NCBI GenBank assembly: GCA_947176755.1
Contig: CAMWRW010000005.1
Span: 1 to 64,000 of the forward strand
Length of the DNA stretch: 64,000 nucleotides
Direction: 5' to 3'
Origin: an uncultured Porphyromonadaceae bacterium
GTDB taxonomy: Bacteria; Bacteroidota; Bacteroidia; Bacteroidales; Muribaculaceae
Numbering within the stretch: the stretch's first letter is position 1; each line of letters opens with the position of its first letter. Both the position numbers and the translations under genes were made by a program. Below are positions 55,829-63,182 of the stretch, in pieces. The notes under the pieces are model-generated. The model saw only the letters and a list, made by a program, of their open reading frames with translations, was not told the origin of the DNA and did not search any database.

Positions 55829-56290
55829 TTAAATCTCGCCGGCCCCGTAGAGGAAATTGAGGTTTTCTGGCACATAGTCGAACAGTTCTTCCGGAGAGAA
55901 GAATCTGGCGACCTCGGCCTGAGCATTCTCTACGCTATCGGAAGCATGAACAATGTTCATCTGCCCGCTTACGCAGAAATCCCCGCGCAACGTTCCCGGC
56001 AAAGCATTTCTGCCGTTAGTTACACCGGTCATTTCACGGAATACTCTCACAACCTCAACGCCGGCAAGACAAATAACGATAACCGGCGTACAAGTCATCT
56101 GTTTTACAAGTTCAGGAAAGAAAGGTTTCTCAACAAGATGAGAATAATGCGCACGACACATTTCCTCAGTCATCCTGATCATCTTCATACCTTGAATTAT
56201 GATTCCACGTTTCTCAATCCGATTAATGATTTCACCTATCAATGATCGTTCGATACACGAAGGTTTCAATATTGCCAAGGTTCTTTCCAT
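55829..56290 (-). CDS. ndk: Nucleoside diphosphate kinase
   Basis: Enzyme of 153 aa that transfers the gamma phosphate from ATP to (d)NDPs through a phospho-histidine. Family features are MERTLAILKPSCIERSLIGEI, MTCTPVIVICLAG, the GTLRGDFC segment and the active-site His in NIVHASDSVENAQAE. The length matches Bacteroidetes Ndk. Confidence 0.96.
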   Translation of the reverse strand: MERTLAILKPSCIERSLIGEIINRIEKRGIIIQGMKMIRMTEEMCRAHYSHLVEKPFFPELVKQMTCTPVIVICLAGVEVVRVFREMTGVTNGRNALPGTLRGDFCVSGQMNIVHASDSVENAQAEVARFFSPEELFDYVPENLNFLYGAGEI

Positions 56291-56328
56291 CGTTAAACAA
56301 ATTTTAATATTTCCTTATTCTGTCTGCT

Positions 56329-56360
56329 CAAAGTTAATTACTTGGCCTTCTTTATGCAAC
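56329..56360 (-). promoter_or_regulatory. Promoter of ndk
   Basis: On the minus strand GTTG (56360-56357), 20 bp, TAACTTTG (56336-56329). The leader is about 35 nt. Confidence 0.72.
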
Positions 56361-56473
56361 CTTTCCGCAAAAAATATTTCTACAAAAGTTCTTAATTTTT
56401 GTATACCGCATTTGCTAAGTCACTAAAATTCGTGACCGTTACAATGAAATTATGTTTTATAACATATATTCTT

Positions 56474-56481
56474 TAGTTTTG
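56474..56481 (+). promoter_or_regulatory. Candidate -7 element of the MscS-type gene
   Basis: TAGTTTTG matches TAnnTTTG but lies 163 bp upstream of the ATG and has no clear -33 box. Confidence 0.45.
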
Positions 56482-56644
56482 CACAAAAGCAAAGAAGTGT
56501 GCAAAAATCCGGCTTGCTAAATTGTTAACATTTGTTAATCAACTTATATGGTTTCCTTTTTCAACATATTACCACTTTTGTCATTGAAATTGAACAACTG
56601 ATTGCTCTGAGCGTTGAAATGTTAAAAACAATAAATAAGAACAA

Positions 56645-58219
56645 ATGAACTTACTATCACTTCTGACAACAGTCGTGCAGTCCGAAACGAAACCCGAGGA
56701 GGTGACACCTGCAATTCATCTCACGACAGAAACGGCGGAGCAAAGCTCATATTTCATCGCCCGTGTTCTGATGGACTGTGTCAATTGGCTTCTGGGGCTC
56801 ATCGGGATGGAAGGGAATGCAAACCTGTTTATATGGCTCTATGTCATCGTCGTGTTTGCATTCGCTTTTGGAGTGGGTCTGCTCGTGCAATGGGCGCTCG
56901 TATTCTTTCTTCGCAAGATCAATCCTCATGTGAAGTCAAATATGTACAATTATATGATAGAGCGCAAATTTTTCACTAAGCTCTGTCGCATAATTCCTCC
57001 CTTAATTTTCTTAATTCTCATTCAGTTCACACTCTATAAGCATCTGTCGATTGCTTCTTGGTTATCAAGGCTCTCCTGGATCTACATTGTTATCATCATG
57101 TCGCAGTCATTGAGCGTAATGGTTGATGTGGTGTGGCGTAGACTTGATATGAAGGAAAACACGAAACGTCTTCCGCTGAAGGGAATAGCACAGGTCATTA
57201 AGCTCGTTATCTGGATTTTTGCTACTATTATTATGGCTGCAATCCTGTTCAACCGCTCTCCGGGAACACTTCTTGCGGGATTGGGAGCTTTCGCCGCGGT
57301 CCTGATGTTGATTTTCAAGGACAGTATTCTTGGAGTAGTGGCCGGCGTTCAGTTGGCACAGAATGATTCGCTCCATGTGGGCGACTGGATTGCAGTAAAC
57401 GGTTCGGATGCGAACGGCACCGTGGAGGAAGTCAGCCTTACTGCCGTGAAGATTACGAACTGGGACAAGACTGTGTCGACAGTTCCTCCTTATAATCTTA
57501 TCACATCCGGCTTCAAGAACTACAGGCCCATGCAGGAATCGAACACCCGACGCATCCAAAGATCTTATATGATTGATGCCGATTCTGTTGTGGAGACCAC
57601 GAAAGAGATGCTGGATGAATTCAGCAAAATCCCGTTAATTTCAGGATGGATTCAAAAGCAGCTGCAGCAACGCGCCTCGGGAGTGATCGAGACTCCGGAA
57701 GAAATCAGTATCGGCACGATCGACACGAATCTCGGCATTTTCAGAGCGTATGTCACGCTCTATCTCCGCAACAGTCCTTATATTGACAAAGCAAGCGACC
57801 TCTTCGTCACGACACTCGCCCAGACGCCTAATGGCATTCCTCTTCAGCTTTATTGCTTCACAAATACAAGCAAATGGATTCCATACGAGGGGATACAGGC
57901 TGCAATATTCGAACATCTCGCGGTGATGCTTTATCGATTCCACCTCTATGTGTTCGAGAGCGAATCAGGTCGAGACACAATTATAGAAGGATTTATGAGT
58001 CCGGGCAAAAATCCGGATGCAGTGTTTGGAATGCCCTATCCTTTCTTTTATGGGAATCAGAATCCCAATGTACCCGGCACGCCTCCTCCGGGATTATATC
58101 CCAATTCTCCGACGCCACCTCAGAATCTGGGAGATCCCCAATTATCAACGTCGCCTGAAACGACTACTCAAAAACTTCCGTCAAGCGCTGTTTCAGACTC
58201 AGGGAATACGGGCAAATAA
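56645..58219 (+). CDS. MscS-family mechanosensitive ion channel
   Basis: Inner-membrane channel of 524 aa that likely opens under membrane tension to relieve osmotic stress. About four or five hydrophobic segments lie between residues 45 and 230. The pore-lining helix region is TLLAGLGAFAAVLMLIFKDSILGVVAGVQL, followed by the beta domain LHVGDWIAVNGSDANGTVEEV. The C-terminal ~60 residues are Pro/Ser-rich (GTPPPGLYPNSPTPPQNLGD) and look disordered. A terminator follows. Confidence 0.93.
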   Translation: MNLLSLLTTVVQSETKPEEVTPAIHLTTETAEQSSYFIARVLMDCVNWLLGLIGMEGNANLFIWLYVIVVFAFAFGVGLLVQWALVFFLRKINPHVKSNMYNYMIERKFFTKLCRIIPPLIFLILIQFTLYKHLSIASWLSRLSWIYIVIIMSQSLSVMVDVVWRRLDMKENTKRLPLKGIAQVIKLVIWIFATIIMAAILFNRSPGTLLAGLGAFAAVLMLIFKDSILGVVAGVQLAQNDSLHVGDWIAVNGSDANGTVEEVSLTAVKITNWDKTVSTVPPYNLITSGFKNYRPMQESNTRRIQRSYMIDADSVVETTKEMLDEFSKIPLISGWIQKQLQQRASGVIETPEEISIGTIDTNLGIFRAYVTLYLRNSPYIDKASDLFVTTLAQTPNGIPLQLYCFTNTSKWIPYEGIQAAIFEHLAVMLYRFHLYVFESESGRDTIIEGFMSPGKNPDAVFGMPYPFFYGNQNPNVPGTPPPGLYPNSPTPPQNLGDPQLSTSPETTTQKLPSSAVSDSGNTGK

Positions 58220-58236
58220 AGGAACATACAAATCCG

Positions 58237-58273
58237 AAAAAACGGGAATGGAGAGAATCCGTTCCCGTTTTTT
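58237..58273 (+). terminator. Terminator of the MscS-type gene
   Basis: AAAACGGGAA at the left and TTCCCGTTTT at the right pair, with an inner GGA/TCC, and end in a T-run. It also faces the convergent kdsA gene and is A-rich on its left, so it may work both ways. Confidence 0.85.
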
Positions 58274-58289
58274 ATAGGATATAAAAATA

Positions 58290-59108
58290 TTAGAAATCCT
58301 TTACCACCATCCTTAGTTTAGTCAATTCCGAGAGAAGGCTACCGGCCATTGAAAGGGGCAACATATTTGCGCCGTCACTCTTGGCAATTGCCGGATTTGT
58401 ATGTGTTTCCATGAAGATACCGTCTGCTCCGGCTGCCAATGCCGACCTTGCAATGGTTGAGATAAGCTCCGGGCGACCTCCGGTCACTCCCTCCGCCCTG
58501 TTAGGCTGCTGAAGGGAATGGGTGATGTCAATGATTACCGGACACTCACATTTCTGCCTCATAACCGGAATACCTCTCATATCTACCACAAGGTCGCCAT
58601 ATCCAAAGAAAGAACCGCGTTCCGTGACCGCAACATTATCATTTCCGGATTCCCGCACCTTGTCGACGGCAAACGCCATAGATTCCGGAGAAAGGAACTG
58701 TCCTTTTTTGATATTCACATATTTTCCAGTGTTCGCAGCGGCAATTAGAAGATCCGTCTGCCTACAGAGAAAAGCCGGAATCTGAAGAATGTCGACAAAT
58801 TCAGCAGCCATCGCCGCCTCTTCCGGAGTGTGAATATCGGTCACAACCGGCACTCCGAATCTTTCGCGCACACCGGCAAGAATCTTCAAAGCCTTTTCGT
58901 CGCCAATCCCCGTGAAAGAATCCAGACGGCTTCTGTTAGCTTTCCGATAGCTTCCTTTGAACACAAACGGAATGTCGAGAGCTTCGGCGGAATGTTTGAG
59001 CGATTCCGCAATCTCGTAAGCCATTTCCTCCCCTTCTATCACGCATGGGCCTGCGAGAAGAAAGAAATTGCCTGACTTGCTTGATCCGAGGTAATCTTTG
59101 ATAGTCAT
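58290..59108 (-). CDS. kdsA: 3-deoxy-8-phosphooctulonate synthase
   Basis: KDO-8-phosphate synthase of 272 aa, condensing PEP and arabinose 5-phosphate for the inner core of lipopolysaccharide. Motifs seen are LAGPCVIEGEEMA, KGSYRKANRSR, VVTDIHTPEEA, DILQIPAFLCRQTDLL, DITHSLQQPN and FMETHTNP. The length is normal. Its ATG overlaps the stop of rsmE (ATGA). Confidence 0.96.
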   Translation of the reverse strand: MTIKDYLGSSKSGNFFLLAGPCVIEGEEMAYEIAESLKHSAEALDIPFVFKGSYRKANRSRLDSFTGIGDEKALKILAGVRERFGVPVVTDIHTPEEAAMAAEFVDILQIPAFLCRQTDLLIAAANTGKYVNIKKGQFLSPESMAFAVDKVRESGNDNVAVTERGSFFGYGDLVVDMRGIPVMRQKCECPVIIDITHSLQQPNRAEGVTGGRPELISTIARSALAAGADGIFMETHTNPAIAKSDGANMLPLSMAGSLLSELTKLRMVVKDF

Positions 59109-59818
59109 TGTAAATCGTATAATATATGGACGGCTTCAACTGCATATAGGGCAGCCGTCTCTGTTCGTAATCTTGTGTCGCCAAACGTTACGGGCTGATA
59201 GCCCGCAGTCACGGCGAGTTCTACTTCTTCCGGTGAGAAATCCCCTTCGGGCCCGATCAGAATGTTTACATCTTGCCCCGGCCTAAATTCCTTCACAAAA
59301 CTTAGTCGAGGAAATTTCTCGTCACAATATCCCATCACACGTCGGCCTGCCCAGTCCTTCTGCATTGTGATAAACTCATTAAATGACGGGAAGGCAACCA
59401 AATCGGGCAATTCAGTCTTCAGACTCTGCTTCATTGCCGAAATAAGAATTTTACGGAGACGATCAGGATTTACATTCTTCCGTTCGCTTCGAGCACATTT
59501 TACGAGCACTATCCGTGCAACACCCATCTCGGTCGCCTTTTCAAGCAACCATTCGATTCTGTCGATGTTTTTAGTGGGAGCCACGACGAGGGTTATGCCC
59601 CTGCCGCGACCGTCGGGAGCGTATTCTTTTTGAATGATGTCGACCCCTACACGGCGAGGATCAGCATCGGTGATTCCGCACAGGAACCGATTGCCCCGGC
59701 CATCCACGACGGTTATTCTCTCTCCCACTTTCATACGGAGCACACGGACACAGTGGGCCGATTCCTCTTCGGGAAGCGCCATAGTCTCTGCCAAGTCCGG
59801 AGAATAGAAGATAATCAT
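59105..59818 (-). CDS. rsmE: 16S rRNA (uracil(1498)-N3)-methyltransferase
   Basis: SPOUT-class methyltransferase of 237 aa that modifies U1498 of 16S rRNA. The PUA-like N-terminal domain covers about 1-70 (SAHCVRVLRMKVGERITVVDGRGN). The knot domain contains KNIDRIEWLLEKATEMGV, the GPEGDFSPEE SAM loop and the end GDTRLRTETAALYAVEAV. It starts 12 bp after the MFS gene stop and is coupled to kdsA. Confidence 0.94.
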   Translation of the reverse strand: MIIFYSPDLAETMALPEEESAHCVRVLRMKVGERITVVDGRGNRFLCGITDADPRRVGVDIIQKEYAPDGRGRGITLVVAPTKNIDRIEWLLEKATEMGVARIVLVKCARSERKNVNPDRLRKILISAMKQSLKTELPDLVAFPSFNEFITMQKDWAGRRVMGYCDEKFPRLSFVKEFRPGQDVNILIGPEGDFSPEEVELAVTAGYQPVTFGDTRLRTETAALYAVEAVHILYDLQ

Positions 59819-59830
59819 AAGACAGACTTA

Positions 59831-61183
59831 TCAAATATCCTCTTCCATTACCATTCCGCCGGCATTCATAGATTCGTCGCGGATAATCTGCTCTTTTGAC
59901 ACCGATTTTTTCGAGTCATCCTTAAAGAGACAGAGGAATAGAATTGCCACGAGGAGTGCATAGGCGGCAAAAATGTACCAAGCCGAGCGCCAACCCTCGA
60001 GCTGCATTTCCGGGGAGGCACTCGGATCAACGAGGCTGTTGACAATGGTCATGGCAGAAAGCGTTCCGATAGTCGCGCCGAGACCATTAGTGCAAATCAT
60101 AAAGAGCCCCTGAGCGGAACTTCTGATTTCAGGGGAAGTAACTGAATCTACATAGAGGCCACCGCAAACATTGAAGAAATCGAAAGCTATGCCGTAGACA
60201 ATGCAGGAAAGGATAAGCATCCAGACACCGTCTGCAGGATTTCCGGCGCCGAACAAACCGAAGCGGAGCACCCATGCGAATAGCGACATCAACATCACCC
60301 CTTTTATTCCAAAACGCTTGAGACAGAAAGGAATCAAAAGAATGCACAGTGTTTCCGACATCTGAGAGAGTGAAATAAGGGCATTGGCATTTTTAGCGGC
60401 CCAAGCGTCGGCAAATTGCGGAATCTCGCTGAAAGAAGTGATATAGGGGTTGGCGTAACCATTCGTGATCTGCAACGACACCCCGAGGAGCATACTGAAG
60501 ATGAAGAACACGGCCATTTTGCGCTGTTTGAAAAGGGTAAACGAACGGAGTCCGAATGTGTCGACCCAATTGCCGGAAGGGACAGATTTAGAAATCGGAC
60601 ACTTAGGCATCGACAATGCATAAATGGCGAGAATGGCCGAGAAGGCTGCAGAGACAAAGAGCTGCATATAAGAAGTCTGGAACTTTGCATCCTCGGGCCC
60701 TACGAAGTTGACAAACAGCATAGCGCAGATAAAACCGATGGTTCCAAATACGCGAATTGGTGGAAAATCTTTCACTGTATCCATTCCGGCCTTAGTCAGT
60801 GCGTTGAACGCCACTGAATTGGCGAGGCCGATGGTCGGCATGAAGAAAGCGACCGAAACAGTGTAAAGGATAAATAGCGGAGCGAATGCCAGAGACGGTG
60901 CCAACATACAATAAAGAGCGGCAAGCGCCATGAATCCACCTGCCATTACATGGCAAATGCTAAGCATTTTCTGAGCAGGCACCCAGCGGTCGGCGAGGAT
61001 ACCGATCAGCGAAGGCATAAATAGCGACACTATGCCTTGGACTGCGTAAAACCAGCCGATTTCCGACTGAAGTCCGTTGCGGGCCAAAAAATTACCGAGG
61101 GAAGTCAGATAAGCGCCCCAGACAGCGAACTCCAGGAAATTCATCACCGCGAGGCGAACTTTTAGATTAGTGTTAGCTTTCAT
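59831..61183 (-). CDS. MFS transporter of the nucleoside:H+ symporter type
   Basis: Inner-membrane transporter of 450 aa with about 12 membrane helices. The sequence fits the NupG/XapB-like nucleoside:proton symporter family (LAVMNFLEFAVWGAYLTSLG near the start, SLIGILADRWVPAQ, FFNVCGGLYVDS). Nucleoside uptake is therefore the likely role, although the family also includes sugar-like substrates in Bacteroidetes. It lies 33 bp downstream of a Crp-like regulator that may control it. Confidence 0.88.
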   Translation of the reverse strand: MKANTNLKVRLAVMNFLEFAVWGAYLTSLGNFLARNGLQSEIGWFYAVQGIVSLFMPSLIGILADRWVPAQKMLSICHVMAGGFMALAALYCMLAPSLAFAPLFILYTVSVAFFMPTIGLANSVAFNALTKAGMDTVKDFPPIRVFGTIGFICAMLFVNFVGPEDAKFQTSYMQLFVSAAFSAILAIYALSMPKCPISKSVPSGNWVDTFGLRSFTLFKQRKMAVFFIFSMLLGVSLQITNGYANPYITSFSEIPQFADAWAAKNANALISLSQMSETLCILLIPFCLKRFGIKGVMLMSLFAWVLRFGLFGAGNPADGVWMLILSCIVYGIAFDFFNVCGGLYVDSVTSPEIRSSAQGLFMICTNGLGATIGTLSAMTIVNSLVDPSASPEMQLEGWRSAWYIFAAYALLVAILFLCLFKDDSKKSVSKEQIIRDESMNAGGMVMEEDI

Positions 61184-61216
61184 GATATAGGTTTAAGGAG
61201 AATACTCTTACGTCTA

Positions 61217-61918
61217 TTATTGTTCCACTAATTGAGAACAAAGATTGTCGACTTCGACAAGAAATTTCTTTTTGCAGGGAACGAAGACTCGCTTCCCTTT
61301 CTCTACGGAGAGGAGGCCTCGCTCGCAGAATTCATCGACATGTTGCTTTTCATCCTCCGACAAATTGAACAGAGGAATATTATTTTCCATGCTGAAAGAT
61401 ATTTGAACGCTTTCAGCCCTGCTGTCGGAAAGGAGAAGCAATGCCGAACCAATTTTGCTGAGATAGGACTGATCTGTGACAAGCGATAAAGCCTGATATG
61501 GGCGTTGCGCACGAAGAGACAGGAAATTCAAATAGTTGATCATGCATATTTCCTTGCTTTTCAGCAACTCAATGAAAAGACGCTTCGGCAACTGAAAGAC
61601 TCCACATTTCGTCCGCGCCGTGACATCATACTTATATCTGGGATCAATTCCAAACAGCCTGTCCATTCCAATCATGCAGCCGGCGTTCCAAACTTCGCTG
61701 ACTTCAATCATCCCACCTAACTCAATATGATCAACGAGGATTTCGCCCATAAATATGCCCTTTGCAAATGTCACTTCTTCGCCGGCAGAGACAATCTTTT
61801 CACCCGGCATATAAGTCTTCAAATCAAGAGGCATATTGCCTATAAATTCTTTGAGCTGCGCAGAAGACAGCCCGTTGAAAATTGCGAATCCTGCTATTGC
61901 ATCATAAATAGAAGCCAT
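61217..61918 (-). CDS. Crp/Fnr family regulator
   Basis: Regulatory protein of 233 aa. A cyclic-nucleotide-binding-like beta-barrel spans about 10-130 (FNGLSSAQLKEFI, YMPGEKIVSAGEE, AGCMIGMDRLFG), followed by a long helix. The C-terminal region (about 150-233) should hold the winged helix, but a clear helix-turn-helix is not obvious (NIPLFNLSEDEKQHVDEF). It may bind DNA weakly or be divergent. The adjacency to the nucleoside MFS gene suggests local control. Confidence 0.82.
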   Translation of the reverse strand: MASIYDAIAGFAIFNGLSSAQLKEFIGNMPLDLKTYMPGEKIVSAGEEVTFAKGIFMGEILVDHIELGGMIEVSEVWNAGCMIGMDRLFGIDPRYKYDVTARTKCGVFQLPKRLFIELLKSKEICMINYLNFLSLRAQRPYQALSLVTDQSYLSKIGSALLLLSDSRAESVQISFSMENNIPLFNLSEDEKQHVDEFCERGLLSVEKGKRVFVPCKKKFLVEVDNLCSQLVEQ

Positions 61919-61943
61919 GGGGCGGGAATATGGATTAAACAGT

Positions 61944-61970
61944 AAAGGCAGCCGAAAGGGCTGCCTTTTT
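61944..61970 (-). terminator. Terminator after the tRNA gene
   Basis: AAAGGCAGCC (61944-61953) pairs with GGCTGCCTTT, with a short GAAAG loop. It lies directly downstream of the tRNA on the minus strand and is also T-rich on the plus strand. Confidence 0.85.
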
Positions 61971-61971
61971 G

Positions 61972-62045
61972 TAGCGGGATCGAGAATTGAACTCGAGACC
62001 TCCGGGTTATGAATCCGACGCTCTAACCAACTGAGCTATCCCGCC
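61972..62045 (-). tRNA. tRNA with CAU anticodon, probably elongator tRNA-Met
   Basis: A full cloverleaf can be written on the minus strand: acceptor GGCGGGA with TCCCGCT, D arm GCTCAGTTGGTTAGAGC, anticodon loop TTCATAA (CAT complement at 62009-62011), variable AGGTC, and T arm TCGAG-TTCAATT-CTCGA. The 74-base gene ends with discriminator A and does not encode CCA. The anticodon stem has an A-C mismatch at its last pair. Initiator tRNA features are absent; a tRNA-Ile with lysidine at C34 cannot be ruled out. Confidence 0.92.
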
Positions 62046-62077
62046 GTGAGCAACAGCTTATTTCGCTTTTGCGAGTG

Positions 62078-62109
62078 CAAAGTTATGACAAAATCCGCTA
62101 TTCTCCAAG
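62078..62109 (-). promoter_or_regulatory. Promoter of the tRNA gene
   Basis: On the minus strand CTTG (62109-62106), 20 bp, TAACTTTG (62085-62078), about 33 bp upstream of the mature tRNA 5' end. Confidence 0.7.
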
Positions 62110-62129
62110 AAAATCTTGAAAAATTTTCG

Positions 62130-62137
62130 TAATTTTG
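62130..62137 (+). promoter_or_regulatory. -7 element of the BamE-like lipoprotein gene
   Basis: TAATTTTG matches the consensus and lies 48 bp before the ATG at 62186; no TTG box at 20 bp spacing. Confidence 0.5.
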
Positions 62138-62185
62138 TTCAGTTTTCAAAGCTATCGATTCTCTCTCCATGATAGTCAGATTGTT

Positions 62186-63133
62186 ATGACAAGACAAAAA
62201 TTTATCACTTTCTTATCCTTAGGATTCTTCCTGATTGCATTTTTATCCTCCTGCAACACGGGCATAGAATCCACGCGCATTGTCAGAATGTCGAAGGCCG
62301 ACCAACGTCTGCTCGCCCCCACTGCTGAAGATCTCACAGGCCGACAGCTATCAGGTCGTCCTTTGAATAATTGGAATAAAGGCGACCGGTTCATCATTGC
62401 CGACAATAAAGCAGCGCTTATACTCAAAGGAGTCTCGGCGACCTCTGATATAGTCGGGTCCTCCATATATTATGACGGGTTGACCTCAAGACGCTCTCCT
62501 GACGGATCGCAGGAGATAGAGATAGAGTTCCGCACAGAAACTTCGGATATCTACTTTTATCCGACAGGAAAAAGGGAGAGAGAAAAGGCTTTGGAACTGA
62601 CTTCGGATAACCTTGCAATGATAATTGACCCTCAAATCGCCGCGCGTGCAGATTCACTGCTCTCTGGGAAGACTCTATGGATAATGAATTCCCTATGGTA
62701 CGACGCTGAAGGGAATTCCGTACCCTCCCTTAAGTATGTGCCTGTAGAAGTAACGGAGGTCCTTCCCGGCGACATCTATTTCCCAATGTATGTAAAAATC
62801 CGTCATGCGACGATTGGGGATGCGATCGTTTGGATGAGCGCCGGAGGAGGCGCCGAGGGGTCAGGACGTGCCGGCAGTCGGCCATTCTCATCCCTGTTCA
62901 GTTATCAGGATCCCCGACAAGCATATCCCTCAATTAGTGATGACAACTGGAATCTCATCTGCAAAGGGGAAGTAGCAATCGGAATGACAAAAGATGAATG
63001 CAGACTCGCATTAGGAAGCCCTCAGGAGGTTTCTTCCGGTCACGACTGGAATGCGACAATGGACATCTGGCAATACAGCGACGGCAGATTCCTGATATTC
63101 CGCGACGGATTGCTTTCCGAGTCTCATCATTAA
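62186..63133 (+). CDS. Lipoprotein with C-terminal BamE/SmpA-like motif
   Basis: Predicted lipoprotein of 315 aa; I do not recognise a named family for the whole protein. The signal MTRQKFITFLSLGFFLIAFLSSC gives a lipobox Cys at about 23. Most of the protein is beta-rich (RLLAPTAEDLTGRQLSGRPL, TSDIYFYPTG, VEVTEVLPGDIYFPMYVKI). The last ~55 residues (GEVAIGMTKDECRLALGSPQ, WQYSDGRFLIFRDGLL) resemble the SmpA/OmlA-type fold of BamE. A role in outer-membrane assembly or LPS transport is only inference. The ATG at 62186 is chosen for the signal peptide. Confidence 0.78.
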   Translation: MTRQKFITFLSLGFFLIAFLSSCNTGIESTRIVRMSKADQRLLAPTAEDLTGRQLSGRPLNNWNKGDRFIIADNKAALILKGVSATSDIVGSSIYYDGLTSRRSPDGSQEIEIEFRTETSDIYFYPTGKREREKALELTSDNLAMIIDPQIAARADSLLSGKTLWIMNSLWYDAEGNSVPSLKYVPVEVTEVLPGDIYFPMYVKIRHATIGDAIVWMSAGGGAEGSGRAGSRPFSSLFSYQDPRQAYPSISDDNWNLICKGEVAIGMTKDECRLALGSPQEVSSGHDWNATMDIWQYSDGRFLIFRDGLLSESHH

Positions 63134-63182
63134 CTGTTCCAACTCATCATCCACACATAATTCACTCTCAACGCAGCCAATC

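Larger units (their letters stand above)
56291..56644. other. Intergenic region between divergent ndk and the MscS-type gene
   Basis: The 354 bp contain the ndk promoter and, on the plus strand, a -7 box TAGTTTTG (56474-56481) followed by a leader of about 160 nt. Within that leader is a hairpin GCACA...TGTGC (56481-56502) and a perfect 6-bp inverted repeat TTAACATTTGTTAA (56525-56538). No gene is seen. Confidence 0.55.
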
